Below the pieces are notes generated by a model, which was not told the DNA's origin, made no database searches, and saw nothing but the letters and a program-made list of their open reading frames with translations. 64,000 bases of DNA, taken from Streptomyces sp. NBC_00091. Its GTDB lineage: Bacteria > Actinomycetota > Actinomycetes > Streptomycetales > Streptomycetaceae. The translations under genes and the position numbers were made by a program. How positions within the stretch are numbered: the stretch's first letter is position 1; each line of letters begins with the position of its first letter. The stretch lies in assembly GCF_026343185.1 (NCBI RefSeq), contig NZ_JAPEMA010000001.1, forward strand, positions 5,456,001 to 5,520,000. The letters are read 5' to 3'. Positions 51,063 to 58,306 of the stretch are shown in pieces.

Positions 51063-53729
51063 ATGCGCACACCCCGCAGAAGACCGGAAGCAGCGGCGCC
51101 GCGGCCCCCCGCGCCCCCGTCGCGCGGCCGCCGCGCACACGCCGGTCCCCCCGCCCCCGAACCACCGGGGCCCGAGCCCCACGGCCCCGCCCGGGCCGGG
51201 GGCGTCGGCGGCGGGGGCGGTCCGCGAATCCGGCTGCGACCCGCCACCGTCCGGGCGAAGATCGTCTCGCTGCTGATGGTCCCGGTGGTCTCGCTGCTCG
51301 CCCTCTGGGGCTTCGCCACCGTCAGCACCGCCCAGGACATAGCCCGGCTCAGCCGCATCCGGCAGGTCGAAGCCGAGATACGCACCCCCGTCGCCGCCGC
51401 CCTCACCGAAATCCAGGCCGAGCGGCGGGCCGTCGTCCGCTTCCTGGCCGACCCCGCCTCCGGCCAGGCGTCCGCCCTGGAGCAGCAGGCCCGGCGCACC
51501 GACGAAGCCGTACGGCGACTGCGGCTCGGTGACCGCCACACCGTCGCCGACTCCGGCGACTACCGCACCGGCACGGTCGTGCGGCTCGGCGCCTTCGTCG
51601 CCGACGCGGAGGCGCTCGGCTCCGCCCGCAAGGACATCGCCGCCCGCCGCGCCACCCCGGACGGCGCCTACGAGACGTACACCCGCGTGGCCGACTCCGC
51701 CCTCGCCGTCGAGGGCGCCCTCTCCGGCGGCCCCGACGCCGAACTCGGCCCCGACGCCCGGGTCCTGCTGGAGTTCGCCCGGGCCGGTGAGCTGCTCTCC
51801 CGGGAGGACGCGCTGCTCGCCCTGCCCGGCCCCCGCACCGCCGACGCGCTGCGCCGCCTGACGGGCACGGTGGAGACCCGCCGCACCCTCACCGCCGCCA
51901 CCGCCCGGGACCTGCCCGCAGCCCAGCAGTCGGCCTGGGAGTCCGTGTCGAAGAGCGCCTCCTACGCCGAGCTCACCGCCGCCGAGGACAAGGCCCTGGC
52001 CACCGCCCCGGCCACCGGGGCCTCCGCCGCGGTCTCCGCCGCGCGCGAGGTCCACGGGGTGCCCGTCGGCTGGGACGCCGCCCACACCAGCGTGAGCGGC
52101 TCGATGCGCGAGATCCGGCAGGCCGCCCACGCCCGGGGCGCCGGGCGCGCCGATCCGCTCGCGGAAGGCGCGCTCAGCCCGGCCGGCGCCGCCGTCCTGC
52201 TGGGCCTGGCGGCGGTGGCGGCCTCGCTCGTGATCTCCGTACGCATCGGCCGCGCCCTCGTGGTCGAGCTGGTGTCACTGCGCAACACCGCTCTGGAGAT
52301 CGCCCACCGCAAGCTCCCGCAGGCCATGGACCGGCTGCGCGCCGGACGGGCCGCGGACATCGACGTCGACGCCGAGGCACCGCCCGGGCGGCCCGCCGAG
52401 GACGAGATCACCCAGGTCGGCGAGGCGCTGTCCACCGTCCACCGGGCCGCCCTCAGCGCCGCCGTCGAGCGCGCCGAACTCGCCAGCGGGGTGAGCGGGG
52501 TCTTCGTCAACCTCGCCCGCCGCAGCCAGGTCCTGGTGCACAAGCAGCTCAACCTGCTCGACTCGATGGAGCGCCGCGCCGACGACCCGGGCGAACTCGG
52601 CGACCTCTTCCGGCTCGACCACCTCACCACCCGGATGCGCCGCCACGCCGAGAGCCTGATCATCCTCTCGGGGGCCGCCCCGGGCCGGGCCTGGCGGATG
52701 CCGGTCCCGCTGACCAACGTCGTGCGCGCCGCCGTCTCCGAGATCGAGGACTACCCGCGCGTGGAGGTCCGCCGGCTGGCCGAGGCCGCCGTCACCGGGG
52801 GATCGGTCGCCGACCTCACCCACCTCCTCGCCGAACTGATCGAGAACGCCACCCAGTTCTCCCCGCCCCACACCAAGGTCCGCGTCACCGGCGAGCCCGT
52901 CGGCGCCGGCTACGTCCTGGAGGTCGAGGACCGCGGACTCGGCATGGGCCGCGAGGCCCTCGCGGAGGCCAACCGCCGGATCGAGCACTCCGAGGACCTC
53001 GACCTCTTCGACAGCGATCGCCTCGGGCTCTTCGTGGTCAGCCGGCTCTCGGCCCGCCACGGGGTCCAGGTGCACCTGAGGCCTTCGCCCTACGGAGGCA
53101 CCACCGCGGTGGTGCTGCTGCCCAACTCCCTCCTCCAGGCGGCGATCACGGCCCCGCCCCTGACCGAACCCGAACCCGAGCCGGAGCGGGAGCGGGAGCG
53201 GGAGCCGGAGATGGTGGCCGTTCCCGAGACGCCGGCCGTGCCCGGCGCCGGGCACCCGGCGGCCGCGCAGGAGCAGGCGCAGCTCCCGGCTGCCGTGAGC
53301 GTCGTACGGGAGACCGTGCGCGGGATCCCGGCCCCGGGCGGACCGCAGCCGGGCCGCCCGCCGGCGCAGGCGCCCGCGCCCGACGCGGGGCCCCGGCGGG
53401 GGCCCCTCCCCGCCCCGGTGGCGCCGCTGCGACCGCGCGGCCCCGGCGGCACGGTGATCCGTACCGCATCGGTACCCGTGACCGCCCCGGCACCCGCCGC
53501 TCCCGCCGCATCGGTGACCGAACTGCCGCGCCGGGTACGCCAGGCCAGCCTGGTCCCGCAGCTGCGCGAGGCCCCCGCCGCCAAGGCCGCGGCCGGCCCG
53601 TGGCCCCCCGAGGAGCCCCCGGACCGCAGCCCGGAGCAGGCGCGGGACCGGATGGCCGCCTACCGGGCCGGGTGGGCGCGCGGCTCACAGGACGACTCCC
53701 CCCACGCAGGCAGCGAAGGAGAAGTGTGA
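51063..53729 (+). CDS. cvnA: Conservon sensor histidine kinase-like protein (CvnA)
   Basis: An 888-residue membrane protein. A Pro-rich N-terminus precedes a membrane helix (IVSLLMVPVVSLLALWGF), an extracellular nitrate/nitrite-sensor-like region, a second helix (AAVLLGLAAVAASLVISV), a HAMP-like linker and a HATPase domain: ELIENATQFSPP (N box), VEDRGLGMG and RLGLFVVSRLSARHGV. The long Pro/Glu-Arg-rich tail has PEPEPEREREREPE from a hexanucleotide repeat. It is followed by three conservon genes with overlapping starts, forming a signalling complex at the membrane. Confidence 0.9.
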   Translation: MRTPRRRPEAAAPRPPAPPSRGRRAHAGPPAPEPPGPEPHGPARAGGVGGGGGPRIRLRPATVRAKIVSLLMVPVVSLLALWGFATVSTAQDIARLSRIRQVEAEIRTPVAAALTEIQAERRAVVRFLADPASGQASALEQQARRTDEAVRRLRLGDRHTVADSGDYRTGTVVRLGAFVADAEALGSARKDIAARRATPDGAYETYTRVADSALAVEGALSGGPDAELGPDARVLLEFARAGELLSREDALLALPGPRTADALRRLTGTVETRRTLTAATARDLPAAQQSAWESVSKSASYAELTAAEDKALATAPATGASAAVSAAREVHGVPVGWDAAHTSVSGSMREIRQAAHARGAGRADPLAEGALSPAGAAVLLGLAAVAASLVISVRIGRALVVELVSLRNTALEIAHRKLPQAMDRLRAGRAADIDVDAEAPPGRPAEDEITQVGEALSTVHRAALSAAVERAELASGVSGVFVNLARRSQVLVHKQLNLLDSMERRADDPGELGDLFRLDHLTTRMRRHAESLIILSGAAPGRAWRMPVPLTNVVRAAVSEIEDYPRVEVRRLAEAAVTGGSVADLTHLLAELIENATQFSPPHTKVRVTGEPVGAGYVLEVEDRGLGMGREALAEANRRIEHSEDLDLFDSDRLGLFVVSRLSARHGVQVHLRPSPYGGTTAVVLLPNSLLQAAITAPPLTEPEPEPEREREREPEMVAVPETPAVPGAGHPAAAQEQAQLPAAVSVVRETVRGIPAPGGPQPGRPPAQAPAPDAGPRRGPLPAPVAPLRPRGPGGTVIRTASVPVTAPAPAAPAASVTELPRRVRQASLVPQLREAPAAKAAAGPWPPEEPPDRSPEQARDRMAAYRAGWARGSQDDSPHAGSEGEV

Positions 53730-54175
53730 TGATCGAACACCACAGGACGACCGGCCTCGACGGTGTCCGCCGGTCCGGGGAACTGGACTGGCTGCTGGAC
53801 GACCTCGTCATGCGGGTGCGCGAGGTCCGGCACGCGGTGGTCCTGTCCAACGACGGGCTGGCGGTGGGTTCCTCCAGCGCCCTGAGCCGGGAGGACGCCG
53901 AGCACCTGGCGGCGGTCGCCTCCGGCTTCCACAGCCTCGCCAAGGGCGCGGGCCGGCACTTCCACGCCGGGGGCGTACGCCAGACGATGGTCGAGATGGA
54001 CGAGGGGTTCCTCTTCGTCGCGGCGGCCGGGGACGGCTCCTGTCTGGCCGTCCTCAGCGCCGCCAGCGCCGACATCGGGTTGATCGCCTACGAGATGGCC
54101 CGGCTGGTCAAGCGGGTCGGCGAGCACCTTTACACGCCGCCCCGGTTCGCGGCGCGCCCGCCGGCCGCCGGGTGA
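53729..54175 (+). CDS. cvnB: Roadblock/LC7 protein (CvnB)
   Basis: A 148-residue roadblock/LC7-domain protein: LDWLLDDLVMRVREVRHAVVLSNDGLAVGSSS, then MDEGFLFVAAAGDGSCLAVLS. Proteins of this type regulate the partner GTPase. The ATG overlaps the CvnA stop, with AAGGAG upstream. It is nearly identical in its core to the extra roadblock gene at 55535. Confidence 0.9.
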   Translation: MIEHHRTTGLDGVRRSGELDWLLDDLVMRVREVRHAVVLSNDGLAVGSSSALSREDAEHLAAVASGFHSLAKGAGRHFHAGGVRQTMVEMDEGFLFVAAAGDGSCLAVLSAASADIGLIAYEMARLVKRVGEHLYTPPRFAARPPAAG

Positions 54176-54573
54176 GAGCGGCGGCCCGGCACATGGACGG
54201 CCAGTGGTACGACGCGGATGCGGGCCCGCTCGTCCGCCCGTACGCCATGACCGGAGGGCGTACGAAACCGGGACCCCACGGGGTCCGCTTCGACCTGATC
54301 GCCCTGGTCGTGGTGGACCCGGATGCGGCCGGCGCGGGGGACGAGGCGCTGCTCGGCCCGGAACACCGGGCCCTGCTCGGGCTCTGCCGCGCCGAGACCC
54401 AGTCGGTCGCGGAACTCGCCGCCGACGCGGACCTCCCGGTGGGGGTGGTGCGGGTGCTCCTGGGCGACCTGCTGGAGGCGGGGCACGTGAGGGTCAGCCG
54501 CCCGGTGCCGCCGGCCCAGCTGCCGGACGAACGGATTCTGCGGGAAGTCATCGAGGGATTGCGAGCGCTGTGA
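54172..54573 (+). CDS. cvnC: DUF742 protein (CvnC)
   Basis: A 133-residue DUF742 protein. The winged-helix-like segment reads QSVAELAADADLPVGVVRVLLGDLLEAGHVRVSRP (as SVAELAADADLP and VRVLLGDLLEAGHV), and the Tyr-rich N-terminus RPYAMTGGRT is the family opening. A GTG start overlaps the roadblock stop. Third member of the conservon. Confidence 0.88.
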   Translation: MRAAARHMDGQWYDADAGPLVRPYAMTGGRTKPGPHGVRFDLIALVVVDPDAAGAGDEALLGPEHRALLGLCRAETQSVAELAADADLPVGVVRVLLGDLLEAGHVRVSRPVPPAQLPDERILREVIEGLRAL

Positions 54574-55238
54574 TGGGACTGCACGACGACGGCACGGCAG
54601 GAACCGGAGGTTCCGGCGCCGGCTCCGGCGCCGATTCCGCAACCGATTCCGCAACCGAGGAGGAACTGGCCGCGCTCGCCCTGAAGATCCTCGTGGCCGG
54701 CGGGTTCGGGGTCGGCAAGACCACGCTCGTCGGCGCGGTCAGCGAGATCAGGCCGCTGCGCACGGAGGAACTGCTGAGCGAAGCGGGGGAACTGGTCGAC
54801 GACACGGGCGGGGTGGGCCAGAAGACCACGACCACCGTGGCCATGGACTTCGGGCGGATCACCATCCGGGCGGGCCTGTCGCTGTACCTGTTCGGGACGC
54901 CGGGCCAGGACCGGTTCTGGTTCCTGTGGGACGAACTCTCCCAGGGCGCGCTGGGGGCGGTCGTCCTCGCCGACACCCGGCGGCTGGAGGACTGCTTTCC
55001 GGCGGTGGACTACTTCGAGCACCGGCGGATCCCCTTCGTGGTGGCCGTCAACTGCTTCAGCGGCGCCCGCCGTTACGGGGCGAACGAGGTGTCCCGGGCG
55101 CTGGACCTGGACCAGGGGACGCCGGTGGTGCTGTGCGACGCGCGGGACAAGGACTCGGGGAAGGAAGTGCTCATCCGGCTGGTGGAGTACGCCGGGCGGG
55201 TGCACACCGCCCGGCTGCTCGACGCGGTGGGTCCGTAG
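54573..55238 (+). CDS. cvnD: Conservon GTPase (CvnD)
   Basis: A 221-residue small GTPase. G1 is VAGGFGVGKTTLVGAV, the switch has KTTTTVAMDFGRITI, G3 is LFGTPGQDRFW, and NCFSGAR is the NKxD-like site. A Ser/Ala/Asp-rich tail (GSGADSATDSAT) precedes the domain. Together with CvnA-C it forms the membrane-associated signalling unit described in Streptomyces. The ATG overlaps the DUF742 stop. Confidence 0.92.
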   Translation: MGLHDDGTAGTGGSGAGSGADSATDSATEEELAALALKILVAGGFGVGKTTLVGAVSEIRPLRTEELLSEAGELVDDTGGVGQKTTTTVAMDFGRITIRAGLSLYLFGTPGQDRFWFLWDELSQGALGAVVLADTRRLEDCFPAVDYFEHRRIPFVVAVNCFSGARRYGANEVSRALDLDQGTPVVLCDARDKDSGKEVLIRLVEYAGRVHTARLLDAVGP

Positions 55239-55240
55239 GC

Positions 55241-55428
55241 CGCACGGGCCGGAATCCGCCCCTTGACGGTGTTCCCGCCGGTGCCGAAAACGAAGGAATC
55301 ACTGTCGGGAACGAACCAGATGGGAGCGATGTGCGGGCTTCCGTCCGCCCCGCGCGCGGACGGCTTTTGGTGCGGCTGGAGTGCGGGACGAAGGCCCGCC
55401 ATTCCTCTTGAGTCATCTTCTGTGCCAT
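55241..55428 (-). pseudogene. Remnant of a pyridoxamine 5'-phosphate oxidase-family gene
   Basis: The minus strand begins MAQKMTQEEWRAFVPHSSRTK, then the frame must shift to continue as ADGSPHIAPIWFVPDSDSFVF and TGGNTVKGR. This is the N-terminal third of an F420/FMN-binding PPOX-family oxidoreductase with at least one frameshift or small deletion near residue 21 and no C-terminal half. It is wedged between the conservon and the extra roadblock gene and runs antisense to both. Confidence 0.72.
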
Positions 55429-55534
55429 GGGTCCATCCTCCTTGCCGGAAAGCCCCTGGTGGGGAAGGCTTGCGCCACGACCAAGCGGGGTGGGGCGCGG
55501 CCGCGTCGGCCGGGTCAACGGGGAGGGGCTGGAA

Positions 55535-55933
55535 ATGGCACTGGACAAGCAGCTGGACTGGTTGCTGGACGATCTGACGCGCAGGGTCCAGCAGGTCCGG
55601 CACGCGGTGGTCCTGTCGAACGACGGGCTGGTGACGGCGGCGAGCGCGGGGCTGGCGCGGGAGGACGCGGAGCACCTGGCGGCCGTCGCGGCGGGGTTGC
55701 AGAGCCTGGCGAAGGGCTCCGGGCGGCACTTCCGGGCGGGCGAGGTGCGCCAGACGATGGTCGAGTACGACGAGGGCTTCCTCTTCGTCGTGGCCGCCGG
55801 CTCCGGCAGTTGCCTGTGCGCGCTGAGCGCCGCCGAGGCCGACATCGTGCAGGTGGCGTACGAGATGACGCTGCTGGTCAACCGGGTCGGGGAGCACCTG
55901 GGCGTCGCGGAGCGGCGGATCACCGGGGGCTGA
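55535..55933 (+). CDS. Roadblock/LC7 protein, extra copy
   Basis: A 132-residue roadblock/LC7 protein. It shares LDWLLDDL, VRHAVVLSNDGL and GRHF-AGEVRQTMVE-DEGFLFV with CvnB at 53729, so it arose by duplication. It lacks a companion kinase or GTPase immediately downstream. GGGGAGGGG gives a strong ribosome site. It may feed a second input to the conservon GTPase. Confidence 0.9.
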   Translation: MALDKQLDWLLDDLTRRVQQVRHAVVLSNDGLVTAASAGLAREDAEHLAAVAAGLQSLAKGSGRHFRAGEVRQTMVEYDEGFLFVVAAGSGSCLCALSAAEADIVQVAYEMTLLVNRVGEHLGVAERRITGG

Positions 55934-56036
55934 CCGCCGGGCCGGCGCGGGAGTTATCCACAGGCCTGGCGCGCTGTCGTCACGCCCGGTTACGGTCTTC
56001 ACACAGAGTGATCGCCACTCGTGGGGGAGGACTGTG

Positions 56037-56897
56037 ATGAAGGTGGAAATCCTGGAGCGTGCGTCCGTCGATACGGATCCGCGCGTGGGTGTACGGGCGG
56101 ACGCGCGGGATGCCGTACGGGCTGACGTGCGGGCGCAGGCGCTGCTCGGCGGGGTCCGCGCGGCCGGAGAACTGGGCCTGAGCCGCAGCGAGTTGGCCCG
56201 GGCCGTCCAGCTGGGGCTGGTGCGCCAGGGCCCCCGGGCCGCGAGCGGCGCCGCCCGCTTCGCCCGGGCCGAGCTGGACCGGGTCAAGGCGGCGGACGGC
56301 TTCCCGCAGGAGTTGCGCGCCCGGGTCGAGGCCGTGGCCGGTACCGACGCGGGGGCGCGGGTGCTGGGGGTCGGGCCGAGCCGGTTCACCCGGCTCGCGC
56401 GCTGCGGGCACCTCACGCCCGTCGGCTACCGGATCAACCGCTACCGGGCCGTCGTCTGGCTGTATCTGGCCGCGGAGCTAAGGGAGTTCGCCGCCCGGGA
56501 GCCGGGGATGCTGAGCGGGGTCGCGCTCCCGCCGGACCGGGAGCTGATGGCGGCCGGGGCGGACCTGCGCCCGCGCAGGTGGCGGGGGCGGCATGTGGGG
56601 CTGCTGCTGAGACGGACCGCCGACCCCTGGGAGCGGGCTGCCGTACTGGCCTCCGTACTGCCCGAGGCGCAGGTGCGGGAGGCCGTGCCCGACCCGGCGG
56701 AGCGGATCGTGCTCGCCGCCCTCGCACCGCCCCCGCCCTACGGCCACCCACAGGTACCGGCGGCCGCGGCGGTGGCCCACCGGCTGCTGCTGGCGGAGCC
56801 GCCGGAGGAGGTCCACTGGTACCGCGCCAGCCTGGACTTCGCCCTGACCGGCGCGCGGGGTCAGTCGAACTCGACGGAGGAGAGGGGGCCGACGTAG
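56037..56897 (+). CDS. Conserved actinobacterial hypothetical protein (DUF6397-like)
   Basis: A 286-residue protein with a MerR/HTH-like segment (GLSRSELARAVQLGLVRQGPRAASG) and a second one (VGPSRFTRLARCGHLTPVGYRINRYRAVVW). It looks like a DNA-binding helix-turn-helix pair. GGGGGAGG precedes the start; a GTG 3 bases upstream is an alternative. It overlaps the convergent YchJ-like gene by 37 bases. Confidence 0.75.
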   Translation: MKVEILERASVDTDPRVGVRADARDAVRADVRAQALLGGVRAAGELGLSRSELARAVQLGLVRQGPRAASGAARFARAELDRVKAADGFPQELRARVEAVAGTDAGARVLGVGPSRFTRLARCGHLTPVGYRINRYRAVVWLYLAAELREFAAREPGMLSGVALPPDRELMAAGADLRPRRWRGRHVGLLLRRTADPWERAAVLASVLPEAQVREAVPDPAERIVLAALAPPPPYGHPQVPAAAAVAHRLLLAEPPEEVHWYRASLDFALTGARGQSNSTEERGPT

Positions 56898-57262
56898 ACC
56901 CAGGCCCCGCCCTCGCGGGAGAAGGCGCTGTGCTCGCGCAGCGAGCCGGTGTGGCCGCCCTCGCGGTAGTGGGCGCGGAACTCCACCGAGCCCTCCGTCT
57001 CGAACATCCCGCCGCGCTCGGTGGCGAGGATCTCCAGCCGCTCCCAGCGCTGGTCCGGATCCAGGTCGAGCCGGCCCGGACGGGTCGATGAGTGCCAGGA
57101 GCGGAGCAGGTAGGCGGTGTCGCCGACCGCGAAGGCGCTGAAGCGGGAACGCATCAGCAGCTCGGCGGTGGGCGCCTGCTGGGAGCCGGAGTGGAAGCGG
57201 CCGCAGCAGGCGGGGTAGGCGGCGGGCAGCCCGCAGGGGCAGGGGAGGGCCGGGGTGGGCAT
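56861..57262 (-). CDS. YchJ-family protein (SEC-C-like zinc domain)
   Basis: A 133-residue YchJ-type protein. The N-terminal CPCGLPAAYPACCGRFH is the zinc-binding Cys motif, and AELLMRSRFSAFAVGDTAYLLRSW begins the YchJ domain. GAAGAG lies upstream of the ATG at 57262. The longer frame upstream belongs to the TesB gene's complement. The molecular role of YchJ is not established. Confidence 0.85.
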   Translation of the reverse strand: MPTPALPCPCGLPAAYPACCGRFHSGSQQAPTAELLMRSRFSAFAVGDTAYLLRSWHSSTRPGRLDLDPDQRWERLEILATERGGMFETEGSVEFRAHYREGGHTGSLREHSAFSREGGAWVYVGPLSSVEFD

Positions 57263-57302
57263 CGGTGCGATCAGCTCTTCGGTGAGGAGGTCGGGTACTG
57301 CC

Positions 57303-57338
57303 GGGACTGCCAGGACTGTCAGGACTGCCGGGACTACT
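57303..57338. repeat. Four-copy 9-base tandem repeat
   Basis: Units GGGACTGCC, AGGACTGTC, AGGACTGCC and GGGACT run in tandem between the YchJ-like gene and the TesB stop codon, and extend a few bases into the last codon. A simple repeat with no assigned role. Confidence 0.75.
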
Positions 57339-58236
57339 GCGGCGACACGGCCGGCCTGGCCGACTCGGCCGGGTAGGGGCGGAAGAGGCCCTCCTGGACC
57401 ACGGAGACCAGCAGCCTGCCCTCGACGTCGTAGATGCGGCCACGGGCCAGACCGCGGCCGCCGTGCGCGATGGGCGACTCCTGGTCGTAGAGGAACCACT
57501 CGTCCGCCCGGAACGGCCGGTGGAACCACATGGCGTGGTCCAGCGAGGCCATGTCGAAACCGCGCATGCCCCACAGCGGTTCCACGGGGATGCGCACGGC
57601 GTCGAGGAGGGTCATGTCACTGGCGTAGGTGAGGGCGCAGGTGTGTACGAGGGGGTCGTCGCCCAGGGGGCCGACCGCCCGCATCCACACCGCGCTGCGC
57701 GGATCGGCGTCCTTGAGGTCCTCAGGGGTCCAGCGGAGCCGGTCCACGTACCGGATGTCGAAGGGCTGGCGGCGGGCCATCCGCTCCAGCGCCTCCGGCA
57801 GCGCGCCCAGGTGCTCGCGGATCTCGTCCGCGACCTTCGGGAGCGTGTCCGGGTGGGGGAAGTCGAGGCGGGGAGGCAGCTGGTGCTCGATGCTGCCCTC
57901 CTCCGGGTGATGGAAGGAGGCGGTCAGGTTGAAGATGGTCTTGCCCTGCTGGACGGCGGTGACCCGGCGCGTGGTGAAGGAGCGCCCGTCGCGCACCCGC
58001 TCCACCTGGTACACGATCGGCACCCCGGGGACGCCGGGGCGCAGGAAGTACGAATGCAGGGAGTGGACCGGGCGGTCGCTCTCCACGGTGCGGCCGGCGG
58101 CCACCAGCGCCTGGCCGGCGACCTGCCCGCCGAACACGCGCTGGAGGGACTCCTGGGGGCTGGCCCCCCGGAAGATGTTGACCTCGATCTGCTCCAGGTC
58201 GAGCAGGTCGACGAGTCTCTCGGCGGGGTTCGTCAT
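57334..58236 (-). CDS. tesB: Acyl-CoA thioesterase II
   Basis: A 300-residue double-hotdog thioesterase. Landmarks are LLDLEQIEVNIFRG, RVFGGQVAGQALVAAGRTV, HSLHSYFLRPG and, in the second hotdog, SLDHAMWFHRPFRADEWFLYDQESP with ARGRIYDVEGRLLVSVVQEGL. The catalytic Asp is in ASDMTLLD. It hydrolyses acyl-CoA to free acid and CoA. The ATG at 58236 fits the family start. Confidence 0.93.
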   Translation of the reverse strand: MTNPAERLVDLLDLEQIEVNIFRGASPQESLQRVFGGQVAGQALVAAGRTVESDRPVHSLHSYFLRPGVPGVPIVYQVERVRDGRSFTTRRVTAVQQGKTIFNLTASFHHPEEGSIEHQLPPRLDFPHPDTLPKVADEIREHLGALPEALERMARRQPFDIRYVDRLRWTPEDLKDADPRSAVWMRAVGPLGDDPLVHTCALTYASDMTLLDAVRIPVEPLWGMRGFDMASLDHAMWFHRPFRADEWFLYDQESPIAHGGRGLARGRIYDVEGRLLVSVVQEGLFRPYPAESARPAVSPQ

Positions 58237-58306
58237 CAGAGGTTCTCCACTGTCGGGTCCGGCGGGCCGGGCGGGGCCGCCCGGTGCGGTGGCTTGCGGA
58301 TTCCGG

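Noticed and set aside
55954..55962. A perfect DnaA-box-like TTATCCACA
   Set aside because: It is a single copy with no cluster of boxes and no dnaA or dnaN nearby, so it is not evidence of an origin.
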